Shown here piece by piece: positions 45,416-56,780 of a DNA stretch of 64,000 nt. Made by a program: the position numbers and the translations under genes. The DNA lies in the NCBI GenBank assembly GCA_029718625.1, contig CM056381.1, positions 57,654,157-57,718,156 of the forward strand, given 5' to 3'. The DNA comes from Synaphobranchus kaupii. Taxonomy: Eukaryota; Chordata; Actinopteri; Anguilliformes; Synaphobranchidae. The notes under the pieces were generated by a model. It was not told the origin of the DNA. It searched no databases and saw nothing but the letters and a program-made list of their open reading frames with translations. Numbering within the stretch: the stretch's first letter is position 1; each line of letters starts with the position of its first letter.

Positions 45416-45520
45416 GCACACCGAGTGGACACAGAAAAATGGCAGAAGAGGAAACGGAACAGGAGGGGGGGTTATGTGTCAACTATGGATAAGGCATTTC
45501 CTTTCCAAAAAAAAAAAAAG
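45416..45520 (+). pseudogene. Predicted basic exon of the MULE/ULP1 locus
   Basis: Acceptor GGGCAG before 45416 and donor AAG|GTAACT at 45521. The encoded peptide is very basic (EKWQKRKRNRRGG) and could be a nuclear localisation signal. A short following exon (45655-45697, acceptor AACAG, donor GTAGTT) is likely. The poly-A run at 45508-45519 is a probable site for frame slips. Confidence 0.4.
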
Positions 45521-45896
45521 GTAACTGTATGATGACTTGAATGTGCATCAAAATCCTTATGTCAAACACTTTGTGAAAGAGCATTATGGTATTTTATTAC
45601 TAACATGTAAACAGTGTGTCTAATGCTTTGCATTTGCACCATGTTATGAAACAGAGTGCTGTGAAAGAGGGCATCTCCATCCAGGGAGATGCAGGAGGTA
45701 GTTGAAAGTCCTACTGGGCCTCAGGTGTGTTATTTTAACCACATATTGCTACAGATTACATGAACAGGTGATGGCACTGGCAAATTTGCATTGGTCAAGC
45801 TGAACCAAATAATGTGGCAAACATTCATACTGAAAGTATCTAAATACTGCCAAATGCTCACTTACACCGTGATGTTACTTAGTCAAATGATTCACA

Positions 45897-47442
45897 CACG
45901 GTTAGAAAAATGTTGTTAAAATTACAGCAAGTTGCTGAGAACAATTAGCCAGCAAGGTGCTGTTATTAATTTAACAGCAAGGTTACTGTAGTTCATTTAC
46001 AATACCTTTTCCCCATGCTGTATAATGAAATACAGTACTGTACTGTCGACTCTACTGTAGTTTATACTGCATGATTACTGTAACCCATATTACAGCAACT
46101 CTAGTCTGTATTGAAATAACAGGATTACTGCATTTAAAGTTAGACATCTAAACTACAGAAGATGAAATACAGAATGTACCAGTGTGAAGAAAAAGTACAC
46201 TTTACACGTGAATGTATTAAAAGCAATTTTATTTAACAATTCCGCACAGTGTATATGTAATACAAATTAACCAAGAAATATAAAAATGTCTACTCTCGAC
46301 GGCTATGCCGTGACATGAGAAAATAAACATTGTCAACTCCGTAAGTCTGAAGAACTTATCCACCCAATGGCAGTACAGATACTCAATAAACATTGACATG
46401 CACTTTGCTTGAACCCTGTAGCCTACAAGTCATGAAATCACGCACCCTGCACATGGAACTTCCAAACTAGCTAAAGACGCAGGCACTTTACTAGCAAACC
46501 AACATAGCACTAGCTAACGTTAAACGTTGTAAATAAGGTAGCCTACAAAATTCCTACCATAACATAATTAAATATCCAGAGGGACAAATAAGTATGGTAG
46601 GCTAAATTTTTAACAGTAATATTAAAATCTAGCTAAGTTAAGCATACTACGGTTTAATTGAAATTTCTAACTAGCTGGAAGTGTAACGTTAGTAAAGTTA
46701 GCCAATGGCTATAACGTAGCCTAACGTTAATTCGTGACACCACCCAGCACCGACAGGAGGGAGTAAGGCTAACGTTAGCCTACACACATGAATTGCAACC
46801 CGATAGAATAACGTTCACGTTACATTTTAATCCAACCCAATACGAAACTCTAGAAACTACATAGCCGCTTTCCCACTTTAATATTAATATAATCCAAACA
46901 ATTTGCTAACTACCTTGATATTAACTGACAATAGCTTGCTATCTAACCTAATTTAGAATAACGTAGCAAACGGTGAGGTTAGCGAACATAGCTAGCTAAC
47001 GTTACACGGGTTCAATCCGCCACCATCACCTTGTTCAAAACAGAATTAATTCAAATAATTTGCCCCCAAGGTCATACAAACTCAATAAATGAATTAGTTT
47101 ACCCAGGGTATTCTTCTCAAAAACTAAAACTCCTAACGTACAAAAATCGATGATTCATTTCACCTTGAACTGGCTGTGTGGCAAGCAAAGATTTCAAAAA
47201 AACATAATAATCAGTTAACGTTACAGGGTGAGCTGATTGGTCCATTTTCGCGCTGAAGGAATATAACTATTTTGGATTACAGTAAATGATATTATGATTG
47301 CTGTAATATTTCGTCAGCCATGAAGAATTCACACAAAACCTATTGTGAATCTACAGCAACGTGCTGTATACAGCACAAACAGCAACGTACTGTTCATAAT
47401 AAAGTAATATTACTGTTAAAACAAGTAAAATTTCTAACAGTG
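45897..47442. mobile_element. DNA element (CACNGTTAGAAA ends) in an intron
   Basis: The left end CACGGTTAGAAAAATG and right end (reverse complement) CACTGTTAGAAATTTTACTTG enclose 1546 bp with no transposase frame. The subterminal parts share ACAGCAA/TTGCTGT and TACTGTA-type words. Its interior is rich in GTAGCCTAC and CTAACGTTA. It sits between two predicted exons of the ULP1/PHD locus and would be removed with the intron. Confidence 0.6.
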
Positions 47443-47573
47443 CACTTATAATATGACATTCTGTTGTTTGGTATACGTTAAAGCAAGTTTATGGTCAATC
47501 AGCTGTATTAGTTGTCTGTTCACATTGGTCATATTGATTGTGTCCCTTAACTGTTTCTAACTACGGGAAACAG

Positions 47574-47649
47574 GGAAAAGCACACTTCCTCAGGATCACT
47601 GAAGGACACCGGACTGAGGATTAAGCAGAAACAAAAAGGCATGACAAAG
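47574..47649 (+). CDS. Predicted exon before the ULP1/PHD exon
   Basis: Acceptor GGAAACAG before 47574 and donor AAG|GTAATG at 47650. One leading base is followed by 25 open codons ending KQKQKGMTK in phase 0, which joins the next exon (KTTRWSTG) without a stop. Basic and low-complexity. Confidence 0.5.
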
Positions 47650-47766
47650 GTAATGTTATCATTAATTACACAATTACTGGACCCTAGCAAATCATGAAAG
47701 GGCAACAACATAAGCAGAAATACTAGAATAGCAAGGATTAGCTAGATTGCAATTAATGTCTTGCAG

Positions 47767-48576
47767 AAAACAACAAGGTGGTCAACGGGACAAGGGCCGG
47801 ATTGGCTAGGGAAGTCACCCACTGACCTAATTCCTGCCTCACGACTGCGCCGAGTAGCCCTTCACTCTGGGGATATGCTCAGTGTTTTGGGACAACACTA
47901 TTGGCTGACAAGTGATGACATTGATGCCTCATGCTATAACTTGTCTGAGAAATACCCCACGGTGGACGGGTTTCAGTCATGCCTATTATTTCAAACCCTG
48001 AAAAATGGAGGGATTGTAGGGACCCCACAAAATCCCTTTGTCCAAGTTCTAAATGTCAATGATAATCATTGGGTCACTGTCAGTAATGTATTCAGTGGAC
48101 CTGATGAGGTACATGTATATGACAGTGGCCATACCAAAATTACGACAGTGACCATACAAATGGTGTCATGGATGCTTCGTCCTGAGGCGCCATTTTTTCA
48201 AATCATGCCTTCTGTGCCAAAGCAGAAAATGGGAAGCACCTGTGGACTCTTTGCCCTGGCATTTGCACAAGTCCTTTGTGAGGGCATCAGACCAGAACAG
48301 TGCGAGTTCACAGAGAGAGCCCTGAGGCCTCACCTTTACAGGGCTCTCAGAGAAAACAGGGCACCAGTGTTTCCCTTCACACCAAGAGTGGCACCACCAA
48401 ATAAAGAGAGTGTGGCAGTGGAGGTGCACTGTCTATGTAGAACAGCCCACAACACCGAAGTTATGGTGGAGTGCAGTACGTGTGAGAGGTGGTATCATCC
48501 AACCTGCGTGGAAGTTCCACAGTCTGCACTAGACACCAGTACAGTGGAATGGCAGTGCATAAATTGCATAAGATAG
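47767..48576 (+). CDS. ULP1/C48-type cysteine protease plus PHD finger, last exon
   Basis: Acceptor CTTGCAG before 47767; 269 codons to TAG at 48574-48576, unbroken. Numbering from the codon two before the acceptor: His103 (DNHW), Asp121 (VYDSG), Gln155 and Cys161 (STCGLFALAFA). Gln six residues before Cys and the order His-Asp-Cys is the active-site layout of ULP1/SENP (peptidase C48) proteases. A PHD finger follows at about 224-269 with all eight zinc ligands: Cys224, Cys226, Cys238, Cys241, His246, Cys249, Cys266, Cys269. ULP1-type enzymes cut SUMO or related tags; PHD fingers read histone tails. The exon belongs to a spliced locus with a MULE-like transposase upstream in the same orientation. 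All catalytic and zinc residues are kept although the transposase half is broken, so this part is either recent or retained. Confidence 0.8.
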   Translation, partial: KTTRWSTGQGPDWLGKSPTDLIPASRLRRVALHSGDMLSVLGQHYWLTSDDIDASCYNLSEKYPTVDGFQSCLLFQTLKNGGIVGTPQNPFVQVLNVNDNHWVTVSNVFSGPDEVHVYDSGHTKITTVTIQMVSWMLRPEAPFFQIMPSVPKQKMGSTCGLFALAFAQVLCEGIRPEQCEFTERALRPHLYRALRENRAPVFPFTPRVAPPNKESVAVEVHCLCRTAHNTEVMVECSTCERWYHPTCVEVPQSALDTSTVEWQCINCIR

Positions 48577-49440
48577 GGTTTAGCGGGTGGTACCCTATTG
48601 TTTTTGTTCGGTTTATTATTATTCTTATTATAAATTTTATTTTTTCCTCCAGTGTACAAAAGGGCCACAAGTCAAGGAATTGAGTTTGTGCCTTAGAGCC
48701 ACATGGCTGCCTGTGACCCAACCCCCCAGCTGTAAATTCCTTTGTTTCCCTAACCAAGGTCATAAGTCACCATGACCACACCAAGGTTATTATAGTTAAG
48801 TTTTTAAATTTAGTTTTTATTTTTATGAGTTTTTTAATTTCACTTTCTAATGTAGTTTAATTTCAGTTCGTTTTCAGAAATTGTGTTTATAGTCTTAGTT
48901 TAGGTTTAGTTTTTCAATCAATTTCAGTTTGTTTAGTTTTAGTTTTTCAACCGATTTTATTTTTATTTTTTATTTTTATGTCAGTTAAGTCAATAGTTGG
49001 GTTGGAACCATGTACCACACAGGCTAATCCAGGAACGTTTCGGCTCATTCTATCAATCAGATTTCAAGAAATAGTCGGTAGTCTCCGAAGCCCATTCTAT
49101 TTTCCATAGGGAATTTACTTCCGAAACCAGACTCCGCCCACTTGAGTACTCTATACTGTTACAAACAGACCGTTAAAAGATTATTTCCATGGCTCCGTGT
49201 GTTAACGTTACAAATGATTGACAACTCGGGTGCAGCCGAGTTACGTCACACGCGACTCTTAAAGGAGCCGTGTATTAAATAGACGTACGTCAACCAACGT
49301 TTAAGGATGTACAACGTTAGTTGTCAATGTTAACAAAGTATCCGATTAACCTTTCATTAGTTACCAGTAGTAGTAACAAATCTATTCTTTATGTATTTTA
49401 TCCAAACAGGCTAATACTTACCAAATACACAACCTAACAA
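48577..49440. other. Non-coding, with a TTTTAGTTTT-type low-complexity tract
   Basis: 48785-48985 is a degenerate array of TTTAGTTTT words. Otherwise no recognised feature. The ULP1/PHD transcript end (AATAAA) could not be placed. Confidence 0.4.
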
Positions 49441-50106
49441 ATAGCAGGCCTATAAAATTAACTTATGTTGTGCGCTTGTTATCTCGAGCCGGAATCTGTG
49501 GATGCCTTCGTAGCCTCTGGCTTACTATTCTGTCGGCCGGCCGGTAAATCCTCGGTAGCTGGCAGTTCAGGGGGTAAGTCTCCGCTTGCCATCTGTGCTG
49601 CTGACTCTGGTGTTGTCCGTGCCCTCTCGCTGACTAGCTGCTCCTCACCTGGCGGTTGACCTCACTGGGGGTAAGTTTCCAATTGTCTCCTGTGTGGTAG
49701 ATTTAGCCGTGGTTGCGGGTTGTTTGTTGTGGCGCCACAGATCGGTCCCATTGCTATCTGGGCTAGCCTGGGAGGCTAGGTGCTCCGCGAAAACTCCTCG
49801 CTTGCTGTGTGTTCGGACGTGTTTGTGTGTTGAGTCTGTTCCACTGGCTTGCATGTGACGTGTTGGCTTACTTGCAAAGTCTGTTGTTTTATAAATAAAT
49901 CTCATAGTAACTAACTTACAGCAGCAGCAATTTTTCATTTTCCCACTCACACTGCACTTCCGCATTTCTGGACTGAGTTTGACTCCTGGAAGACTCCCGT
50001 GACACCCGGAAGAGCAGAAGCACGTCTGTTTGGAAGAGTAACTCATCTATAGTCACTATTATCAGCGCAATCTACAGATTTGTTGGCATTGCAACAACAA
50101 AAAGCC
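49441..50106 (+). other. Probable 5' region of the L2-like LINE
   Basis: G/C-richer than its surroundings, without a coding signature, and directly upstream of ORF1. The element's 5' boundary cannot be fixed by eye. Confidence 0.35.
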
Positions 50107-50786
50107 ATGCCACCAAAAAAGAATCCCGCAGCTGAGGAGGTCGACGACATTAAAAGGTCGCTCGACTTTCTGGCAGAGGAGGTTTCTGCTGTCAGACTAC
50201 AGCAGAAATCCATCTTGGACTTGGTGGAGGAAGTCAAAGCACTGAGGCTGCAAAACACAGAGAGGGAAAAGAGGATCACCTTTTTGGAGAACCGGGTGGC
50301 AGATTTGGAGCAGTACACCTGGATGAACGACATCATAGTCTCCGGACTGGAGACTAAACCCCGGTCATACGCACGGGCGGTGACAAGGCTGAACGGCGGG
50401 GAGCCCAGCGAACCGGACTCCTACTCTGTGGAGCAACAAGTGACTGCTTTCCTGCAGTCCAAGGGGATTGAGGTGGACAGAAACAACATCGAGGCATGTC
50501 ACCCTCGGAGAAGCAAGACGGATAAACCAGCCTTAATAATAAGGTTTGCTAACAGAAAGCATAAAGCTGAACTGCTAAAGCAAGGAAGAAAGCTGAAGGG
50601 ATCAGACTGAATGAACACCTGACAAAAAGTAATGCAGACATCGCCAGAAAGGCTCGATTCCTGAGAAAGCAGAGGAAGATAGAGTCTACATCAAACTGCA
50701 AAATATTCATCAAACTGAATGGAACACCAGAAGAGGCTAAAGTGCTGGTCATCAGAGACATAGAGGAATTGGACAAATACCAGTGA
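50107..50786 (+). pseudogene. L2-like LINE ORF1 (coiled-coil RNA-binding type), frameshifted
   Basis: The ATG at 50107 starts MPPKKNPAAEEVDDIKRS. Residues about 10-80 have regular Leu/Val heptads (coiled coil), followed by DLEQYTWMNDIIVSGL and a C-terminal domain (PALIIRFANRKHKAELL). These are ORF1p features shared by several LINE clades. A frameshift at about 50595 moves the rest (LNEHLTKSNADIARKARFL) to another frame, ending at 50784-50786. Confidence 0.75.
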
Positions 50787-50919
50787 TGCAAAAAAATAAA
50801 AAATACTGACTAAATACACCACACAATCATGACAAACCCTGACAGTAGTCATTCATCTCCATCTGGAGATAAGGAACAGGGATTGGAAACCTTTGTATAT
50901 ACAGAACATAAAACAAGAT

Positions 50920-53900
50920 ATGGAAAATGATATTGACCCGGAAAATAACTTATTCAGCAATATCAACAACAGCTGCAGTTATTACACAGATGATCAGTTT
51001 AATATAATGGTTAAATCAGAGCATAAAATATCAATTATCCACTTTAACAGCAGAAGCCTATATGCCAACTTCCACAACATCAAAGAATATTTAAGACAGT
51101 TCAATAAACCATTCAATATAATAGCCATATCAGAGACCTGGATCAGCCCTGAGAAGGGAGTGGACTTTGAGCTGAGTGGATATGAACTGAATTATATGAA
51201 CAGAAAGAACAAGAATGGAGGCGGTGTGGCGATATTTGTGGATAAAAGCTTAAAATATAAGGTGGTGAACGACATAACAGCTGTTGATGATTTGTTAGAA
51301 TGTATTACAGTAGAAATTTGTATGGAAAAAATGAAAAATGTAATTGTGAGCTGTGTATATAGAGCTCCTGGAACTAATATTGAAATATTTAAAGAGTGGA
51401 TGGAAAGCATGTTTGCAAAAACAATCCAAAAGGTTATGTTCATCTGTGGGGATTTCAACATAGACCTGTTAAATCCAAAAAAGAATAAAATGACAGAAGA
51501 GTTAATCAATGCAATGTACAGTGTGGGCTTATATCCAAAAATCACCAGACCCAGCAGAATAACATCACACTGTGCCACTCTAATAGATTATATTCACAAA
51601 CACTATGGAAAACAATACCATGAGCGGACTATTATTAAATGATATCAGTGACCACTTACCTGTTTTTGTTGTCCATTACTGTAATTATGGGAAGGTTAAG
51701 GATACCAACAACTTAAAATACACTGCCTGGCCAAAAAAAAAGTCGCACACTCGAATATTTCGTTGGACCGCCTTTAGCTTTGATTACAGCGCGCATTCGT
51801 CGTGGCATTGTTTGGACAACCTTATGCAACGTCACAACATTTATTTCCATCCAGAGTTGCATTCATTTTTTTGGTTGCATTCAGATCTTGTATTGACGAC
51901 GGGAGAGTCGAACCACTCTGTAAAGTCCTCTCCAGCACATCCCAAAGACTTTCAATGGGGTTGAGGTCAGGACTCTGGTGGCCAATTCATGTGTGAAAAT
52001 GATTCCTCATGCTCCCTGAACCACTCTTTCCCAATTTGAGCCCGATGAATCTTGGCATTGTCGTCCTGGAATATGCCCATTGGTGGGATAATCTGGTCAT
52101 TCGGTACATTCAGGTACTCAGCTGACTTCATTTTATTGCTGCATAACATTGCTGAGCCTAGACCTGACCAACTGAAGCAACCCCAGATCATAACACTGCC
52201 TCCAGAGGCTTGTACAGTGGGCACTATGCATGACGGGTGCAACGGCGACTTTTTTTTTGACCAGGCAGTGTATAAAAGAATAAGAACAGAGGAATCCATG
52301 AATGCATTAAAAAATGAATTACTAAGACAAAATTGGAAAATAGTATACGAAGAACAAGATATCGACAAATCATATGATGAATTTCTAAAATTATTCAAAT
52401 CACTGTACGACCAAAATTGTCCCATAAAACCATACAGTAATAGACAAAAATATACAAATAGTCCGGGGGTCACCAAGGGGTTACAAAATGCCTGCAAAAA
52501 GAAAAATACACTATATAGACAATTCGTAAAGTATAGAACTATAGAGGCAGAAAATAAATATAAAAATAAGTTAATTAATATTATGAGGATATGTAAGAAG
52601 GAATACTATAATAAAATATTAGAGAATAATAAAAACAATATCAAAGGTATATGGAGTGTGCTAAACAATATTATTAGAAATGGATCTAGAAATGCAAGTT
52701 ACCCTGAATATTTTGTTGAGAACGACAAGACCATAAATAATATGGAAGATGCGGTTAGTGGTTTTAATAGATTTTTTGTAAGTGTGGGACCAGAATTGGC
52801 AGAAAAAATAAAAGATCCAGAAACAACCAAAGAAGCGACTGATGATAATTATGGGGATAGAAATCAGAGTTCAATTTTTCTCAGAGCAGTAGAAGAAAAA
52901 GAAATAATGGACATTGTAAGAAAATGTAAGAACAAAAATTCTACTGACTGGCATGATATTGATATGACAATAGTAAAGAAAGTCATCGAAGGAATTGCAC
53001 AACCACTAACACACATCTGTAACTTGTCGTTTCAAACTGGTAAATTTCCAAAAAAATATGAAAATAGCAAAAGTAATACCATTATATAAAACCAGGGATC
53101 GACACCATTTTACAAATTACAGGCCTGTTTCTTTACTCTCCCAATTTTCCAAGATACTTGAAAAACTCTTTACTGAAAGACTGGACAACTTCATTGAAAA
53201 ACACAAACTGCTGACCGACAGTCAATATGGATTTAGAACAGACAGATCAACATCTTTGGCACTAATTGAATTAATTGAAGAAATTACAAATTGTACAGAC
53301 AAACAAAAGTATGCAATAAGAGTATTCATAGATCTAAAAAAAGCTTTTGACACCATTGATCACAACATATTAATCAATAAATTAGAAAGGTATGGTATTA
53401 GAGGGGTTGGGCTAAATTGGGTGAGAAGCTATCTAAGAAACAGGCAACAATTTGTGCAAATAGGTGAGCATACATCAACTTACATGGATATTATTTGTGG
53501 AGTACCTCAGGGGTCAGTTTTAGGTCCAAAACTGTTCATTTTATATATAAATGATATATGTAGAGTATCAAAAATACTGAAGTTTGTTTTATTCGCAGAT
53601 GACACAAATATTTTTTGTTCTGGTGAGAATTTGCAGCAGCTTTTGGAGGTGAACGCAACAGAAATGAATAAATTAAAACGGTGGTTCGACATAAATAAAT
53701 TGTCACTAAATCTGAGCAAAACAAAGATTATGCTGTTTGGAAATTGTAAAATTCATTCTGAAGTACAACTGATGATTGACAATGTTAACATAGAAAGAGT
53801 ATACGAAAATACATTTCTTGGTGTGATTTTAGACCACAAGATCTGCTGGAAACCACATATAAGCCATGTGCGAGCAAAGCGGGCAAAAAGCATTGCAGTT

Positions 53901-54140
53901 CTGGGAAAGACAAGACACATTCTGGACCATAAATCATTGTACACTATATTGCTCACTTGTTTTTATCATATCTAAGTTACTGTGTGGAGGTATGGGGTAA
54001 CACCTACAAAAGCACCCTACAGCCATTATGCATACTTCAAAAAAGAGCCATAAGGATAGTTAACAATGTAGGATATCTAGAACACAAACTCACTGTTTTT
54101 AAAGTCTTATACCTTGAAGTTCATGAATCTGGTAGAATTT
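50920..54140 (+). pseudogene. L2-like LINE ORF2: endonuclease and reverse transcriptase, degraded
   Basis: The N-terminal AP-type endonuclease has HFNSRSLYANFHNI, IAISETWIS (catalytic Glu), VYRAPG and CGDFNIDLL (Asp/Asn). The C-terminal reverse transcriptase has NYRPVSLLSQFSKILEKL, GFRTDRSTSLALIEL, FIDLKKAFDTIDH (first catalytic Asp), GVPQGSVLGPKLF and FADDTNIF (catalytic Asp pair). Frameshifts lie near 51600, 53065 and 53965, and a Tc1 element is inserted at 51721. Clade placement as L2/Maui-like rests on the 3' end (ACTCCTTTTCGAACATG and ATTC repeats) and on domain wording. Confidence 0.85.
51721..52270 (-). mobile_element. Deleted Tc1-like transposon inside the LINE
   Basis: 550 bp with ends CACTGCCTGGCC(A)nGTCGC / GCGACTTTTTTTTTGACCAG and GCAGTG, flanked by TA duplicates (51719-51720 and 52271-52272). 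On the minus strand the C-terminal half of a Tc1 transposase is readable: [16 protein letters not shown], then [11 protein letters not shown] (second catalytic Asp). The N-terminal DNA-binding part and the 3' end are deleted. Removing the element and one TA rejoins the LINE ORF2 frame. Confidence 0.92.
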
Positions 54141-55036
54141 AAGACTGCACAAATTATGTTTAAAGCAAGAAAAAATGTACTTCCGGGCAATATACAAAAA
54201 ATGTTCATAGACAGAGGGGGGTTATAATTTAAGGGGAGAGCTGAATTTTAAAAAAACTTAGTGTTTGTATAACTATGAAAAGTATGTGTATTTCAATATG
54301 TGGGGTGAATTTGTGGAATGGTTTGGAGCTGGAGTTAAAACAAAGTACAAACATAAATCAGTTTAAAAAGATGTACAAAAAAACTTTTCTAAAGAGGTAT
54401 ATGGATGAGGACGGGTTGTAACTGTTTAAGTTTTATTTTATTTACACTGGGTGGATATTTGGTATGTACACTGAATTGGGTTATTTGTTTATACATGTTA
54501 TGAATTGTATTGGGCTGTATATTAAATTGGGATAGTTGTTTATATTTATAAATTGTATTGGGTTGTATATAGAATTGGGATAATTGTTTATAATTGTTTA
54601 TAATGTTTATATTTATATTGTATTGGGTTGTATATATAATTGGGTAAATTGTTTATATTTTAATTGGGTTGTATATTAAATCGGGATAGTTGTTTATATT
54701 TATTAATTGTTTTGGGTTGTATATAGAATTGGGATAGTTTAGAATTGTTTATATTGGGTTGTATATAGAATTGGGATAATTGTTTATATATATATAGGTA
54801 TATGAAAAAGGGGTAGGAACAAATAAGTGGCTACTTCTACCTACTCCTTTTCGAACATGTAGTATTCAATTTATTTTGTTTGAATATTTGTTCATTGGTT
54901 TAGTGTTTATTTACTTTATTGCTATTGTTCGCTTTTATCTGTTTGTTTGTTTTTGTCATTCATCATTTATTTTTTATCATTATTTCTTTTAGTTTTATTT
55001 TACATGTTCGAAATAAAAATTTCATTCATTCATTCA
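54141..55036 (+). mobile_element. L2-like LINE 3' UTR with minisatellite and ATTC tail
   Basis: 54470-54790 repeats ATTGGGTTGTATATAGAATT and GGGATAATTGTTTATA about six times with variation. The 3' end has GGGTAGGAACAAATAAGTGG and CTACTCCTTTTCGAACATG, then AAATAAAAATTTCATTCATTCATTC, a short tandem tail as in L2-type LINEs. Confidence 0.75.
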
Positions 55037-55496
55037 AAACATGGATTAAACTTAAGTTTTTTTTTGTGTTCTTATATTGGCATTAAATAATGCAGCTGTT
55101 ATTAATTGCTTGTAGATTCAAGCTACCATTAATGATTTCTAAATATTACAGCATGAGCTAAACTGAACAATACAGTACTTTAATGGTTCATCATTTCAAT
55201 AAGGGTAGAGAATTGACTCAACCTTGAGTAGGGTATAACTGGGCACCAAAGAGAGAAAAAAAAAAAAACAGGAAGCTGAGGCTAGAGGCAAGGAGGAACC
55301 ACCACGGCGAGGCATGGCTGGTTAGGGTGGCGAAGTGCATGGTCAGTAAAAGAGTGATCTTTCACTCGCAAGGCAGATTTTTAATCTTTTAATCAGCCAC
55401 TCTCAGGTGGAGGCGATTAGCTGTACGGCTTGATGGCTGGTGACCAGGGGTCGTAACAAACAGAGATAAATATATAAATATATATATATATACATA
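55037..55496. other. Unassigned stretch
   Basis: Purine-rich tract at 55250-55275 and wording near 55455 (GGTCGTAACA) that resembles an LTR end of the gypsy type at 1505, without a matching start. AT dinucleotides precede the Tc1 end. Confidence 0.3.
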
Positions 55497-55835
55497 CAGT
55501 TGAGGACAAAATTATTGGCCCCCCCTGTAAAGATAAGCAAAAAGGGTTATAAAAAATTCACCGTTTGGTGAATTAGCTTAATCTCACACTGAAAAAACAA
55601 GAAGAATCCAACCTTTAATTGACGTTAATTTATTATGAGAAAAAAAAATCCCTCATCAAGAAATAATTATTTTTAACAAAACCACATTGGCCACAATTAT
55701 TGGCCCCCCTGCATTTATATATAGAATAAAGTAATAATTTTTAATATTTGGTCACATATCCTTTGCATGCCATGACTTCCTGATGTCTGTGACCCAACAA
55801 CATCAAAATACTCTTGATATCTTATTTTCTGGTAC
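55497..55835 (+). mobile_element. Tc1-like element, left end fragment
   Basis: CAGTTGAGGACAAAATTATT and GGCCCCCC after a TA is a known teleost Tc1-type terminus. A second subterminal copy (CCACAATTATTGGCCCCCCTG) lies at about 55690. The following CATATCCTTTGCATGCCATG and ACTTCCTGATGTCTGTGACCC recurs in reverse at 60358-60440. The other end is missing. Confidence 0.65.
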
Positions 55836-56279
55836 TCTTACAAGCGATACTATAACATCTCTGCATTTGAATGGATCTCTATGGGAATTGGGGGGTGGGA
55901 CTAGATTTAGCTGTAAATTATGCTGGAACAGTATGGAATACATGGTTGATAAAATGGCTGTAAGTCATCAAGGGTCTGAGGTATTAAACGAGCCTAAACC
56001 ATCGCTCTGCTGCCAGATATGCAGTAGATATGGATGGATCACTTTAAGGGTGGGACTAGATTTAGCTGTAAATTATGCTGGAACAGTATGGAATACATGG
56101 TTGGTAAAATGGCTGTAAGTCAACAAGGGTCTGAGGTATCAAACAAGCCTTAAACAATCACTCTGCTGCCAGATATGCAGTAGATATGGATGGATCACTT
56201 TAAGGGTTGTTTCTCCTGACAAATTTTCCTATTGAACTCTATGGAAAAATAAGTCAGGAGAAGAAACCCTTCAAGTTAT
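55836..56279 (+). repeat. Repeat family B, copy 1, internally duplicated
   Basis: Starts ACTCTTACAAGCGATACTAT. The block GTGGGACTAGATTTAGCTGT to GATCACTTTAAGGGT is present twice (about 55897-56054 and 56052-56215). It ends with a hairpin, AAGGGTTGTTTCTCCTGAC against GTCAGGAGAAGAAACCCTT. Other copies lie at 57660-57937 and, inverted, 60244-60357. No function recognised. Confidence 0.75.
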
Positions 56280-56780
56280 TCAGGCTCTAAACTCAACTGG
56301 GACTGGTTACAGCCCATATCTGATGATTTTAAAACACTAACTCTATTAATCTAACCCAGTTGATAAACTTGCCTACTCACCCTATTCTTAAACATCCAGA
56401 GAGATCTACACTAATTGATCTGATTTTGACTAATGTTCCTTACAAATAATCTGCTACTGGTGTCTTCTGTAATGATTTTAGTGACCACTGTGCTGTTGTT
56501 GCTATTAGAAATACTAAGATCCCTAAGACAAAACCATGCTTCATTCAGAAGAGAAATCTGAAGCGTTTTGTTGAGCAGGGTTTCTTAAACGGCTTGTTTT
56601 ACTTTGAATGGAAAAGGATTGAGCTTATTCCTGTTTTCCCACACTTATAAGAAAATACCTCATAAATGCCTCCCATGAACTACTCAGAGAACGTGTGTCC
56701 GAGAGTGCAAAATATCACTTCTATAAATTAATAAGCCATTTCCTCCTCAACACTTCAACAAGTAGCCCATCAAATGCAGT
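56280..56780 (+). pseudogene. LINE endonuclease remnant
   Basis: One frame carries RSTLIDLILTNVPYK followed, after a stop, by SATGVFCNDFSDHCAVVAI. These are the last motifs of an AP-type LINE endonuclease (DLILTN and SDH with its catalytic His). The following IPKTKPCFIQKRNLKRF is the linker. Multiple stops follow. It belongs to a different lineage from the L2-like element upstream. Confidence 0.7.

Noticed and set aside
47761..47766. In-frame TTG at 47761 as a translation start for the protease
   Set aside because: It lies in the TTGCAG splice acceptor; the preceding exon joins in frame.
49645..50046. Antisense 133-codon open frame upstream of the LINE ORF1
   Set aside because: Cys/Ser-rich chance frame in probable LINE 5' region with no domain wording.
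52052..52270. Start of a long open frame at 52052 that runs into LINE ORF2
   Set aside because: The first part is antisense Tc1 sequence; the LINE frame proper begins again at about 52271.
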